DNA of 64,000 nt, taken from contig NZ_CP079946.1 of the NCBI RefSeq assembly GCF_019968905.1, positions 6,793,356 to 6,857,355 on the forward strand, in the 5' to 3' direction. Every line of letters begins with the position of its first letter. The first letter of the stretch is position 1. The notes below the pieces were generated by a model that had not been told where the DNA came from, ran no database searches, and worked only from the letters and a program-made list of their open reading frames with translations. The translations under genes and the position numbers were made by a program. The DNA is from Corallococcus sp. EGB. Lineage in GTDB: Bacteria > Myxococcota > Myxococcia > Myxococcales > Myxococcaceae. Below are positions 8,991 through 17,641 of this stretch, piece by piece.

Positions 8991-11900
8991 GCACCCCTTT
9001 CGAGTTCCGGCTCAACGGACAGCTGGTCCGCGTCGACGACGCGTCGTCCAACACCCCCCTGCTGGAGTTCCTGCGCGCGCGCGGGCTGACGGGCACGAAG
9101 CAGGGCTGCGCCGAGGGCGACTGCGGCGCATGCACCGTGGCGATGGTGGACCGGGACGTGAACGGCCAGAAGACCCTGCGCGCGTTCAACAGCTGCATCG
9201 CGCTGGTGCCCATGGTGGCCGGGCGCGAGCTCCTCACCGTGGAGGGCGTGGGCAGCCGCGCCGCGCCCCATCCCGTGCAGCAGGCGATGGTGAAGCACTA
9301 CGGGTCGCAGTGTGGCTTCTGCACGCCGGGCTTCGTCGTCTCCATGGTGGAGGCGTACTGCCGCAAGGACGCGGGCTCGCCGGAGGCCATCGCGGATCAG
9401 CTCTGCGGCAACATCTGCCGTTGCACGGGCTACCGCCCCATCCGCGACGCGATGGTGGACGCGCTCGCCCTCCGCGACGCGGAGGGCCTGGGCCCGGGAC
9501 TCTCCACCGTCTCGCTGGAGGGGCCGCCCTCCCCCACCCCGCCCCTGCGCCATGAGGCGCGCGACGGCCTGTTCCTGCGTCCCACCGCGTGGGAGGACCT
9601 GCTCGCGCTGCGCGCCCTGCATCCGGAGGCGATGCTCGTGGCCGGCGCCACCGAGCTGGGCGTGGACATCACCAAGAAGTCGCGCCGCTATCCGTTCCTC
9701 ATCTCCACCGAGGGCGTGGAGGCCCTGCGCGCCGTCCGCCGCGAGGAGGACGGCTGGTACGTGGGCGGCGCCGCGTCGCTGGTGGACGTGGAGGACGCGC
9801 TGGGCCATGAGGTGCCGGAGCTGGCGAAGATGCTCAACGTCTTCGCCTCGCGGCAGATCCGCCACCGCGCCACGCTCGCGGGCAACCTGGTGACGGCCTC
9901 GCCCATCGGCGACACGGCGCCGGTGCTGCTGGCGCTGGACGCGCGGCTGGTGCTGGCCTCCGTGAGAGGCGAGCGGACCGTCGCGCTGTCGGACTTCTTC
10001 CTCGCCTACCGCAAGACGGCGCTCCAGCCGGACGAAGTGGTTCGCTTCATCGTCATCCCCCACGCGCCGTCGAAGGACAGCGGGCTCACGCGGCACTCGG
10101 ACAGCTTCAAGGTGTCCAAGCGCCGCGAGCTGGACATCAGCATCGTCTCCGCGGGCTTCTGCATCGAGACGGACGCGCAGGGCCTCGTGCGCACCGCGCG
10201 GCTGGGCTACGGCGGCGTCGCGGCCACTCCGGCGCGGGCGCGGCGGACCGAAACCCTGCTCGTGGGCCAGCCGTGGAACGCGGAGGCAGTGGCCCGCGTG
10301 CGCACCACCCTGGAGCGCGAGTTCACGCCCCTCACGGACCTGCGCGGCAGCGCGGACTACCGGCGCGGGCTGGTGGTGTCGCTGCTGGAGAAGTTCGCGT
10401 CCGGCGAGCGCAGCCCCGTCCTGGACGGACGTCCGCACTTCGCCCCGGGCGCGCCCTCCGCCACGGCGGACGCGGGCCGCGAGCTGCGCCACGAGAGCGC
10501 GCTGGGACACGTGACGGGCAGCGCGCAGTACGTGGACGACCTCGCGCAGCGCCGCCCCATGCTGACGGTGTGGCCGGTGCTGTCGCCGCACGCGCACGCG
10601 CGCATCCTCCGCCGCGACGCCAGCGCCGCGCTGAAGGTGCCCGGCGTGGTGAAGGTGCTCCTCGCGGAGGACATCCCGGGCATGAACGACACGGGCCCCA
10701 TCCGCCACGACGAGCCGCTGCTCGCGAAGGACGAGGTGCTCTTCCACTCGCAGGTGGTGGCGCTCGTCGTCGGCGAGACGCCCGAGGCCTGCCGCGAGGG
10801 CGCCCGCCAGGTGGCGGTGGACTACGAGCCCCTGCCCGCGGTGCTCACGCTGGCCCAGGCGCTCCAGCAGGAGAGCTTCCACACCGACCCGCACGTCATC
10901 CGCCGGGGTGACGTGGACAGCGCGCTCGCCTCCAGCCCGAACCGGCTGTCCGGCGAAATCACCATGGGCGGCCAGGAGCACTTCTACCTGGAGACGCACG
11001 CGGCCTTCGCGGAGGTGGGCGAGGACGGCGACGTCACGGTGACGTCCTCCACGCAGCACCCTTCGGAGGTGCAGGCCATCATCTCCCACGTGCTGCACGT
11101 GCCCCGAAGCCGCGTGGTGGTGAAGGCGCCGCGCATGGGCGGCGGCTTCGGCGGCAAGGAGACGCAAGGCAACGCGCCCGCGGCGCTGGTGGCGCTGGCG
11201 GCGGTGCACACGGGCCGGCCGGTGAAGTGGATGCTGGACCGCGACGTGGACATGGTCGTCACGGGCAAGCGCCACCCGTTCCACGCGGCGTGGGAGGTGG
11301 GCTTCGACGCCACGGGGAGGCTGCTCGCGCTCAAGGCGGACCTCACGGCCAACGGCGGCTGGTCCCTGGACCTCTCCGAGTCCATCTCCGACCGCGCCCT
11401 CTTCCACCTGGACAACGGCTACTACGTGCCGGCGGTGCGCTACTCCGGCCGCGTGGCGAAGACGCACCTGGCCTCCAACACGGCGTTCCGGGGCTTCGGC
11501 GGGCCGCAGGGCATGCTGGTGATGGAGGACATCCTGGCGCGCGTCGCGAGCACCCTGGGCCTGGCGCCCGAGGCCGTGCGCCAGCGCAACCTCTACGACG
11601 GCGTGGGCGAGACCAACACCACGCACTACGGCCAGGAGCTGGAGGACAACCGGCTGCCGAAGCTGTGGAACGACCTCTTGGAGTCCTCCGACTTCGCGAA
11701 GCGCCGCGCCCAGGTGGATGCCTTCAACGCGTCCAGCCCCCGCATCAAGCGGGGCCTGGCCATCACGCCCATGAAGTTCGGCATCTCCTTCACCGCCACC
11801 TTCCTCAACCAGGCGGGCGCGCTGGTGCACGTGTACCGCGACGGCTCCGTGCTGCTGTCGCATGGCGGCACGGAGATGGGCCAGGGGCTGCACACCAAGA

Positions 11901-12820
11901 TCCAGGGCGTGGCCATGCGCGAGCTGGGCCTGCCCGCGGAGCGCGTCCGTGTGGCGCATACGGCCACGGACAAGGTGCCCAACACGTCCGCGACGGCGGC
12001 CTCCAGCGGCTCGGACCTCAACGGCGCGGCGGTGCGCGAGGCCTGCATCCAGGTGCGCGAGCGGCTGGCCCCGGTGGCCGCGCGCATGCTGGTGCAGCTG
12101 CATGGGCAGGCGGTGTCGCCGGACGCGCTGGTGTTCGCGGACGGGCGCATCGCGGCGGCGTCGCGGCCGGACCAGGGGCTGGACTTCGCGAACGTGGTGG
12201 AGGAGGCCTACCGCGACCGCGTGGGCCTGTCCGTCACGGGCTACTACCGCACGCCGGGCATCGGCTACGACCGGACGCTGGGCCGGGGCAAGCCGTTCCT
12301 CTACTTCGCCTACGGCGCGGCGGTGAGCGAGGTGGAGGTGGACGGCGACACGGGCGTGAAGCGCGTGCTGCGCTCGGACCTGCTGGAGGACGTGGGTGAT
12401 TCGCTCAACCCCGGCCTGGACCGGGGCCAGGTGGAGGGCGCCTTCGTGCAGGGCATGGGGTGGCTCACCGGCGAGGAGCTGAAGTGGGACGCGAACGGGC
12501 GGCTGCTCACGCACTCCGCCAGCACCTACGCGGTGCCCGCGTTCAGCGACGCGCCCATCGACCTGCGCGTGACCTTGATGGAGCGGGCCGGGCAGAAGGG
12601 CACCATCCACGGCAGCAAGGCCGTGGGCGAGCCGCCGCTGATGCTGGCCCTGTCCGTGCGCGAGGCGCTGCGCGACGCGGTGGCCGCCTTCGGAGCGCCG
12701 GGCGGCGACGTGGAGCTGCCCTCGCCCGCGACCCACGAGGCCCTCTTCCTGACCATCCAGAAGCGCAAGGCGCGGGGGGCGGGGCTTCCGGTTCCCAGCG
12801 AAACGCGCGAGGTCGCGTGA
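8987..12820 (+). CDS. xdh: Xanthine dehydrogenase, single-chain Fe-S/FAD/molybdopterin enzyme
   Basis: 1277 aa; oxidises hypoxanthine and xanthine to urate with NAD+. Domains in order: N-terminal plant-type [2Fe-2S] (C41, C46, C49), second all-helical [2Fe-2S] (QCGFCTPG and CGNICRCTGYRP), FAD-binding domain (about 190-430, with LVAGATELGVD), then the molybdopterin domains (about 500-1270) with GGGFGGKE, RGFGGPQG, GTEMGQG and the catalytic Glu at 1215 in GSKAVGEPP. Many bacteria split this enzyme into XdhA and XdhB; here it is fused as in eukaryotic XDH. It overlaps xdhC by four bases. A related substrate (another N-heterocycle) cannot be excluded, but the XdhC partner favours xanthine dehydrogenase. 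Confidence 0.9.
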   Translation: MSTPFEFRLNGQLVRVDDASSNTPLLEFLRARGLTGTKQGCAEGDCGACTVAMVDRDVNGQKTLRAFNSCIALVPMVAGRELLTVEGVGSRAAPHPVQQAMVKHYGSQCGFCTPGFVVSMVEAYCRKDAGSPEAIADQLCGNICRCTGYRPIRDAMVDALALRDAEGLGPGLSTVSLEGPPSPTPPLRHEARDGLFLRPTAWEDLLALRALHPEAMLVAGATELGVDITKKSRRYPFLISTEGVEALRAVRREEDGWYVGGAASLVDVEDALGHEVPELAKMLNVFASRQIRHRATLAGNLVTASPIGDTAPVLLALDARLVLASVRGERTVALSDFFLAYRKTALQPDEVVRFIVIPHAPSKDSGLTRHSDSFKVSKRRELDISIVSAGFCIETDAQGLVRTARLGYGGVAATPARARRTETLLVGQPWNAEAVARVRTTLEREFTPLTDLRGSADYRRGLVVSLLEKFASGERSPVLDGRPHFAPGAPSATADAGRELRHESALGHVTGSAQYVDDLAQRRPMLTVWPVLSPHAHARILRRDASAALKVPGVVKVLLAEDIPGMNDTGPIRHDEPLLAKDEVLFHSQVVALVVGETPEACREGARQVAVDYEPLPAVLTLAQALQQESFHTDPHVIRRGDVDSALASSPNRLSGEITMGGQEHFYLETHAAFAEVGEDGDVTVTSSTQHPSEVQAIISHVLHVPRSRVVVKAPRMGGGFGGKETQGNAPAALVALAAVHTGRPVKWMLDRDVDMVVTGKRHPFHAAWEVGFDATGRLLALKADLTANGGWSLDLSESISDRALFHLDNGYYVPAVRYSGRVAKTHLASNTAFRGFGGPQGMLVMEDILARVASTLGLAPEAVRQRNLYDGVGETNTTHYGQELEDNRLPKLWNDLLESSDFAKRRAQVDAFNASSPRIKRGLAITPMKFGISFTATFLNQAGALVHVYRDGSVLLSHGGTEMGQGLHTKIQGVAMRELGLPAERVRVAHTATDKVPNTSATAASSGSDLNGAAVREACIQVRERLAPVAARMLVQLHGQAVSPDALVFADGRIAAASRPDQGLDFANVVEEAYRDRVGLSVTGYYRTPGIGYDRTLGRGKPFLYFAYGAAVSEVEVDGDTGVKRVLRSDLLEDVGDSLNPGLDRGQVEGAFVQGMGWLTGEELKWDANGRLLTHSASTYAVPAFSDAPIDLRVTLMERAGQKGTIHGSKAVGEPPLMLALSVREALRDAVAAFGAPGGDVELPSPATHEALFLTIQKRKARGAGLPVPSETREVA

Positions 12821-12821
12821 G

Positions 12822-12868
12822 CTGGCCCCCGGGTGCGGCAACATGCCACGGCACGCCCGGAGGGCCAG
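12822..12868 (+). terminator. Imperfect long hairpin after xanthine dehydrogenase
   Basis: CTGGCCC at 12822-12828 pairs with GGGCCAG at 12862-12868. Inner segments CGGGTGC and GCACGCCCG continue the stem with one bulge. It begins just after the TGA at 12818-12820. No T-run follows, so Rho-independent action is uncertain. It separates the xdh operon from the mbnP/mbnH pair. Confidence 0.45.
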
Positions 12869-12904
12869 TGCGTTAGACGGGGGCACCTTCCAAGGATGAA
12901 ATCC

Positions 12905-13771
12905 ATGCGCTCCGTGCCCCGCTCCCGCCTCCTCCTTCCGCTGGCCCTCGTGGGCGCGCTCGGCTGTGGGGACGACGAACCCCAGAAGCCCGAGGTGCTG
13001 ACAGTGGACCTCCCCGTCGTCGCTCGCGTGGGCGCCGAGCCCTTCGCGTGCGGCCGGACGTACACGAACGTCGGGACGACGGGGACGACCTACGAGCCCA
13101 TGGACTTCCGCGTGTACGTGCACGACGTGCGGCTGGTGACGCGGAGCGGTCAGGAGGTGCCCGTCACGCTGACCGACGACGGCACGTGGCAGCACTCGGG
13201 CGTGGTGCTCCTGGACTTCGCGAACAAGGACGGCCTGTGCACGCAGGGCACGGCGGGCATGAACGCGTCCATCAAGGGCACGGCGCCCCAGGGCGACTAC
13301 ACGGGCCTGCGCTTCACGCTCGGCGTGCCGGAGGACCTGAACCACGGCGACCCGACGACGCTGGGCGCGCCGCTGGGGGACATGAGCCTGCACTGGAGCT
13401 GGCAGAGTGGCTTCCTCTTCACGCGCATCGAGGGCCGCACGAAGGGCCTGCCCCAGCACGTCATGCACCTGGGCAGCACGTCCTGCGCGCCGCCGCCCGA
13501 GGGCCAGACGCAGGGCACCGCCGGCTGCGCGAACAACAACCGTCCGGAGTTCCACCTGGACGGCTTCGACGTGACGAAGAGCCGCGTGGTGATGGACCTG
13601 GGCACGCTCTTCGCGGGCTCCGACCTGGACGCGAACGCCCCCGACACGGCCGCGGGCTGCATGTCGTCCCCCACCGACGCGGACTGCGGCCCCCTCTTCC
13701 AGCGTCTGGGCCTCGCCTTCGGCGGCAAGGCGGCGGAGCCGGCGGCGCAGACCTTCATCCGGGTCGAATAG
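12905..13771 (+). CDS. mbnP: MbnP family copper-binding lipoprotein (MXAN_0976-type, metallo-mystery pair)
   Basis: 288 aa periplasmic lipoprotein with signal RLLLPLALVGALGC. It carries the four-cysteine pattern of the family (FACGRTY, GLCTQG, and pairs in SCAPPP...GCANNN and GCMSSPTDADCGPL) and the Trp-rich LHWSWQSGF segment. In characterised MbnP a Trp is oxidised to kynurenine by the partner MbnH, creating a copper site; which Trp would be modified here is an inference. AAGGA lies eight bases before the ATG at 12905; the in-frame ATG at 12896 overlaps that Shine-Dalgarno and is less likely. mbnH starts nine bases after the stop. Confidence 0.85.
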   Translation: MRSVPRSRLLLPLALVGALGCGDDEPQKPEVLTVDLPVVARVGAEPFACGRTYTNVGTTGTTYEPMDFRVYVHDVRLVTRSGQEVPVTLTDDGTWQHSGVVLLDFANKDGLCTQGTAGMNASIKGTAPQGDYTGLRFTLGVPEDLNHGDPTTLGAPLGDMSLHWSWQSGFLFTRIEGRTKGLPQHVMHLGSTSCAPPPEGQTQGTAGCANNNRPEFHLDGFDVTKSRVVMDLGTLFAGSDLDANAPDTAAGCMSSPTDADCGPLFQRLGLAFGGKAAEPAAQTFIRVE

Positions 13772-13780
13772 GAGGTGTCC

Positions 13781-14929
13781 GTGGCACGGCGACGAGCACG
13801 AGCGTGGAAGGCCCTGGCGACGGTGTCGCTGCTGGCCGCGGGCTGCGCGGCTCCCTCGGGCCCCTCCGAGGATCCCGCGCCCTACGACTGGAAGCTGCCG
13901 GCGGGCTTCCCCACGCCGCGCGTGCCGGCGGACAACCCCATGTCGGAGGCGAAGGTCCAGCTGGGCCGGCGCCTCTTCTACGACAAGCGCCTGTCGCTGA
14001 ACGGCACGCAGTCCTGCGCCTCCTGCCACGAACAGGCGAAGGCCTTCACGGATGGGCGCGTGCACGCGGTGGGCAGCACCGGCCAGGCGCACCGCCGCAA
14101 CGGGCAGGGGCTGGCGAACGTGGCGTACGCGACCAGCCTCACCTGGGCCAACTCGTCGCTCACCACGCTGGAGGCCCAGGCGCTGGTGCCGCTGTTCGGC
14201 CGGGATCCGGTGGAGCTGGGGTTCGGGGATCAACAGGAGGTGTTGCTGGAGCGGCTGCGCGCGGATCCGGACCTGTCGGCCCGGTTCGCGGAGGCGTTCC
14301 CGGGCGAGTCCACGCCGGTGTCGCTGGCCACGCTGACGCGGGCCCTGGCGGCGTTCGAGCGGTCCCTGCTGTCGGGCACGTCCGCGTATGACCGCTACCT
14401 GTACGGCAAGGAGGTGGACGCGCTGAGCCCCGCGGCGAAGCGGGGCCTGCAGCTGTTCCTGTCCGAGCGCCTGGAGTGCGACCACTGCCACTCCGGCTTC
14501 AACTTCCAGGACGCGACCGTGCACGAGCAGACGCCGGAGCCGGTGCTGCCGTACCACAACACCGGCCTCTACAACGAGGACGGCAAGGGCGCCTATCCCA
14601 TTGGGGATCCAGGCCTCATCGAAATCACGGGCCGTCCGGAGGACATGGGCCGCTTCAAGGCGCCGTCGCTGCGCAACGTGGCCGTCACCGCGCCGTACAT
14701 GCACGACGGCAGCGTGGCGACGCTCTCCGACGTACTGGACCACTACGCGGCGGGAGGCCGGGCCCGGGCGGCGAACGGCGGACAGCCAGGCCCCCAGCAG
14801 AGCCCCTTCGTGCGCGGCTTCGAGCTGACGCCCGAGGAGAAGGCGGACGTCATCGCGTTCCTGGAGTCGCTCACGGATACGGCGTTCCTGACCGACCCGC
14901 GCTTCGCGGACCCGGCCACGACGCCGTGA
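13781..14929 (+). CDS. mbnH: MbnH family dihaem enzyme (MauG / cytochrome c peroxidase superfamily)
   Basis: 382 aa lipoprotein (lipobox LLAAGC) with two haem-attachment motifs, CASCH (C79-H83) and CDHCH (C233-H237), in the cytochrome c peroxidase/MauG arrangement. The C-terminal half has the PSLRNVAVTAPYMHDGS signature of that superfamily. Known family members oxidise a Trp of the partner MbnP to kynurenine rather than detoxifying peroxide. The GTG at 13781 has AGGAGG five bases upstream; the GTG at 13775 lies inside that ribosome site. Tight spacing to mbnP supports an enzyme-substrate operon. A plain peroxidase is the alternative, but an adjacent MbnP makes it unlikely. Confidence 0.88.
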   Translation: MARRRARAWKALATVSLLAAGCAAPSGPSEDPAPYDWKLPAGFPTPRVPADNPMSEAKVQLGRRLFYDKRLSLNGTQSCASCHEQAKAFTDGRVHAVGSTGQAHRRNGQGLANVAYATSLTWANSSLTTLEAQALVPLFGRDPVELGFGDQQEVLLERLRADPDLSARFAEAFPGESTPVSLATLTRALAAFERSLLSGTSAYDRYLYGKEVDALSPAAKRGLQLFLSERLECDHCHSGFNFQDATVHEQTPEPVLPYHNTGLYNEDGKGAYPIGDPGLIEITGRPEDMGRFKAPSLRNVAVTAPYMHDGSVATLSDVLDHYAAGGRARAANGGQPGPQQSPFVRGFELTPEEKADVIAFLESLTDTAFLTDPRFADPATTP

Positions 14930-15079
14930 ATGGGCAGACACCGGGATGACTCAATGACCGGGGAGGCATCGGACGGGCCAGGGGACGTGAGTCCCCGCCA
15001 CACGCGTCCATGACGGGCCGTTCTTCTGCCCTGCGATTCAATCTCTACCGCGTCGCGCAGCGCCACGCCCGCCGAGGCT

Positions 15080-15099
15080 CCGCCCTACCGCGAGGGCGG
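15080..15099. terminator. Hairpin overlapping the stop codon of the small lipoprotein gene
   Basis: CCGCCCT (15080-15086) and AGGGCGG (15093-15099) form a perfect 7-bp stem with a six-base loop that includes the TAG of the minus-strand gene. It sits between the convergent mbnH (ends 14929) and minus-strand genes. On the plus strand TTTGAGG follows, a poor T-tract. Possible bidirectional terminator. Confidence 0.3.
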
Positions 15100-15285
15100 T
15101 TTGAGGTCGTCCGGCAGCCGCTCCAACGGCGGGCGCTCCAATGCCCCCGGCCGCTCGACACCGGACGCCGTGCCCGCGTCCTCCACGATGGTGCCCGCGT
15201 CGGTCTGCCCCGTGGGCGGCGGCGAGGGCTTGTCCGAACAGCCGGCGAGAATGCCGACGCACAACACGAAGAGCCAGTGGCGCAT
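15085..15285 (-). CDS. Small lipoprotein, 66 aa
   Basis: A short protein with a clear lipoprotein signal (MRHWLFVLCVGILAGC, lipobox LAGC, Cys16) followed by a Pro/Asp/Glu-rich, low-complexity tail without further cysteines. No family is recognised. It starts 22 bases after the YcnI-like gene on the same strand and is probably its operon partner. Small size and simple composition leave function open; a periplasmic spacer or partner for the copper proteins is only a guess from position. Confidence 0.6.
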   Translation of the reverse strand: MRHWLFVLCVGILAGCSDKPSPPPTGQTDAGTIVEDAGTASGVERPGALERPPLERLPDDLKPPSR

Positions 15286-15307
15286 GGTCGCGGTCTCCCG
15301 TGCGGGC

Positions 15308-16027
15308 CTAGTACTTCACCCAGATGACCGTGCCCGGGTGGATCTGCGTGAGCGCGGTGACGCCGGGCTCCTTCTCGATGAGCGCCTGCGTGACGGAATT
15401 GAAGCTGTACGCCTGCGAACCGGACCACACGATGAGCGCGTCCTTGAACACGGTCAGGTCGTGCACGTGCTCGTCCACCGTGTACTGGTTCCAGCCCGGC
15501 AGCCGCGAAGGCAACAGATAGAGCGACGGCGCGGGGTTCTCCGACGGCGCCGTGCCCGCGTCCCCGTCATGGTTGTGCTCGCCGCCCGCGGTGCTGGTCC
15601 ACTCCACCACCGTCTCCGTGCCCCCAAGCATGCGGCACGTCTGCGTCGTGGGGAAGAACACGGTGGTGAACGGCTTCGAGGGCAGCTTCATGCGCAGCCC
15701 CAGGTGGAAGAAGTGCGTGTCCTCCGCGCGGACCTCGGACGCGGGCCGCGTCCACGTCACCGCCGTCACGTTGCCGGAGGCGTCCTTCTCCACCTCGGCC
15801 TTGCCGAACACCGAGTCCACCGGGCGCACGCCTGTCACGCCCTCGGGAATCTGGACGCGCATCTTGTACGTGTCCGCGCCATTACAGCCGTGGCTCACCG
15901 TGAAGTCCGCCTCGAAGGTCGCTCCGGCGAAGGGAGGCGTGGCCCCCGCCACCGCGGCGTGCGCGAAGACGGTGGAGGACAGCAGCGAACCCGCGACGAC
16001 GCACAGCGGCCCCAGGGAGGACTTCAT
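15308..16027 (-). CDS. YcnI-like DUF1775 protein, probable periplasmic copper binder
   Basis: 239 aa. A Sec signal ends near SSTVFA, leaving His23 as a likely mature N-terminus (HAAVAGATPP). This fits the DUF1775/YcnI family, where an N-terminal His helps bind Cu(II). The core contains ADFTVSHGCNGADTYKMRVQIP, with GVTGVRPV following, and later WTRPA, all typical of DUF1775. The extra C-terminal part includes HNHDGDAG, a possible additional metal-binding stretch, and a final Trp/Tyr-rich segment. The ATG at 16027 has GGAG eight bases upstream; an ATG at 16054 would precede the signal with nine residues. It is flanked by a cytochrome lipoprotein and faces mbnP/mbnH, consistent with a copper-handling locus. 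Confidence 0.78.
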   Translation of the reverse strand: MKSSLGPLCVVAGSLLSSTVFAHAAVAGATPPFAGATFEADFTVSHGCNGADTYKMRVQIPEGVTGVRPVDSVFGKAEVEKDASGNVTAVTWTRPASEVRAEDTHFFHLGLRMKLPSKPFTTVFFPTTQTCRMLGGTETVVEWTSTAGGEHNHDGDAGTAPSENPAPSLYLLPSRLPGWNQYTVDEHVHDLTVFKDALIVWSGSQAYSFNSVTQALIEKEPGVTALTQIHPGTVIWVKY

Positions 16028-16079
16028 CGGGTGACTCCAGGAAGGAAGGAGCACCCCGGATATCAGCCCCCCGGGGAGC

Positions 16080-16092
16080 GACCGCTGCGGTC
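16080..16092. promoter_or_regulatory. Operator-like 13-bp palindrome upstream of the YcnI-like gene
   Basis: GACCGC-T-GCGGTC is a perfect dyad with one central base, 53 bases before the YcnI-like ATG, in the 94-base gap between that gene and the cytochrome gene. It could be a repressor or activator site for the copper genes, but no family consensus was matched. Confidence 0.3.
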
Positions 16093-16121
16093 AATTGTCG
16101 CAGCGTCCGCCCCGGACACCC

Positions 16122-16985
16122 TCACGGCAGCTGGATGCGCCCCGGAGCATTCTGGGCGCCCTGCTCGGTGTGGCAGGTGTTGCAGTCCCCGTTGGTCTGC
16201 GGCCGGCTCATCATCCGCGACGCGCCATCCGGCCCCACCACCCGCGCCCGGTACGGCAGCGGGAAGGAGGGCTGGAGCGTCGTGGACATGAAGTTGCCCG
16301 CGGAGTTCGGCACCAGCGTGAGCCGCACCCGGTCTTCCATGTCCAGGATCTCCACCTTCACCTTCGACGGCTCCTGCAGCCGGGGATCACACCCGTCCGC
16401 CTCGTGCAGCGTCGGGAACACCGTGCCCATGAAGAAGTAGGCCGCGTAGGGCGCCTGATCCAGGTGACAGCTCCGGCAGGCGATACCGGGCGCCATGGAG
16501 GCTCCGGTGCCGCTCGCGTCGGACCAGATGCTCCCGCTCGCGCACGTCGTCGGCGCGGGCCCGAACGGCAGACTGCCGCAGGTCCCCGCGGGCATCCCCG
16601 CCTCCAACCATCCCGTGAGCAGCGCCCGATCCGCTTCCGGCATCGGCGGCTCGGAGGCCGGCGGCATCGGAGACGCCGCGTCCTTCAGCCGGACCAGACT
16701 GCGCTGCCCCATGCTGCTCGCCGGGTCCACCATCGAGGCCCGCTGGAAGTCGGAGCGCGCCAGCAGCGCCATGGGCGCGTACGCCTTCGCGGGCGTGGTG
16801 TGGCAGGACGCGCAACGCCCGGCGACCACGGACTGAACGTCACAGGGCAGGCTGTCGGGGCCGGGATCCACCACGCCCGCGTCCACCACCACCGCCATGG
16901 CCGGCTCCGCGGAACAGCCCAACGCGCCGCACAACAGCAGCGCCTTCCACGTCCACCGCCTCACGTCACGACCTGATCCCGGCAT
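16122..16985 (-). CDS. Lipoprotein cytochrome with three CXXCH motifs
   Basis: 287 aa. The lipoprotein signal ends in LCGALGC. Three haem-attachment motifs are visible: CASCH near the N-terminus, CRSCH in the middle and CNTCH near the C-terminus. The pattern resembles myxobacterial periplasmic multihaem or planctomycete-type cytochrome lipoproteins; no catalytic domain is recognised. It may pass electrons to or from MbnH, an inference from proximity. The ATG at 16985 has AGGAG four bases upstream; an ATG at 17111 would add 42 residues before the signal and is rejected. It heads the minus-strand group cytochrome, YcnI-like, small lipoprotein. Confidence 0.75.
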   Translation of the reverse strand: MPGSGRDVRRWTWKALLLCGALGCSAEPAMAVVVDAGVVDPGPDSLPCDVQSVVAGRCASCHTTPAKAYAPMALLARSDFQRASMVDPASSMGQRSLVRLKDAASPMPPASEPPMPEADRALLTGWLEAGMPAGTCGSLPFGPAPTTCASGSIWSDASGTGASMAPGIACRSCHLDQAPYAAYFFMGTVFPTLHEADGCDPRLQEPSKVKVEILDMEDRVRLTLVPNSAGNFMSTTLQPSFPLPYRARVVGPDGASRMMSRPQTNGDCNTCHTEQGAQNAPGRIQLP

Positions 16986-17641
16986 GGCGCTCCTGCTCCC
17001 TCCCGGGCGGCGTCTACCACGCGCGTCAGAAGCCCCCCGTGCGGCATATGCGCGCAGGGCCATGTCGGACCCACCCCGTATCTTCCTCAAACACTCGTCA
17101 GACAAATCCAAGGAATTCTATTTTCACCGGCAATTCACAGACACAGACAGCTTTCACGGACTGTCGTGGTCGCTCGGGAGGGTGTCAGGGAGGCGGACCC
17201 ATACACTCCGCGTGTTCCCGTCGCATGATCCGATGTGTCACGTTTACACGGCTTCCGCGCACCGTTTCCCGCGAACAGGGGAGGTCCCCGGGTTTCCGAC
17301 CTTGGGGGTCATTTGAATGTTCCCCTATTCGCGATGAAGTGGCTGGCGGCTCAGACGCTCTCCGAATTCCGTCATCATGAAACTCGCCCCCTGCTCCTCG
17401 CCTGATTCACGAGCCTCCCGCCGCGCCCGAGGCCCGGGAGGGCTCCAATGTGGGTGGGGGGGATTGATAGTGCGCGCGCCAGACGATACATGCGCGAGAC
17501 AACGCCCCTTCACGGCGGGTGCTGCTTGCGACTGACCTTTTGAACCTTGTCTTGCCGGGAGACGGCCTCCCCCCGGCCCCTGAATCCGCGCCTCCGTGCG
17601 CCCCGTGCACGGAACACCCCCGCCTCCCAGGAGTCGCGTCG
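16986..17641. promoter_or_regulatory. Long divergent control region ahead of the NRPS/PKS operon
   Basis: 656 bases without a convincing gene, between the minus-strand cytochrome gene and the first NRPS gene. Bases about 17085-17165 are markedly A+T-richer than the window (AATTCTATTTTCACC) and may hold the minus-strand promoter. On the plus strand TTGATA (17464-17469) with GATACA (17485-17490), 15 bases apart, is a weak sigma70-like candidate for the biosynthetic operon. A clear ribosome site AGGAG (17629-17633) precedes the ATG at 17642. Short open frames here look like shadows. Confidence 0.35.

Noticed and set aside
13781-14929. Ordinary cytochrome c peroxidase
   Set aside because: Two CXXCH motifs would fit, but the immediately upstream MbnP-type four-Cys lipoprotein is the known partner of MbnH enzymes.
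8780-14941. 2053-codon minus-strand frame opposite xdh, mbnP and mbnH
   Set aside because: Low-complexity Arg/Ala/His composition, runs antisense across several real genes and their gaps, no start signal.
16986-17641. Short open frames in the 656-base gap
   Set aside because: No ribosome sites or recognisable products; they overlap the likely promoter region and the first NRPS leader.
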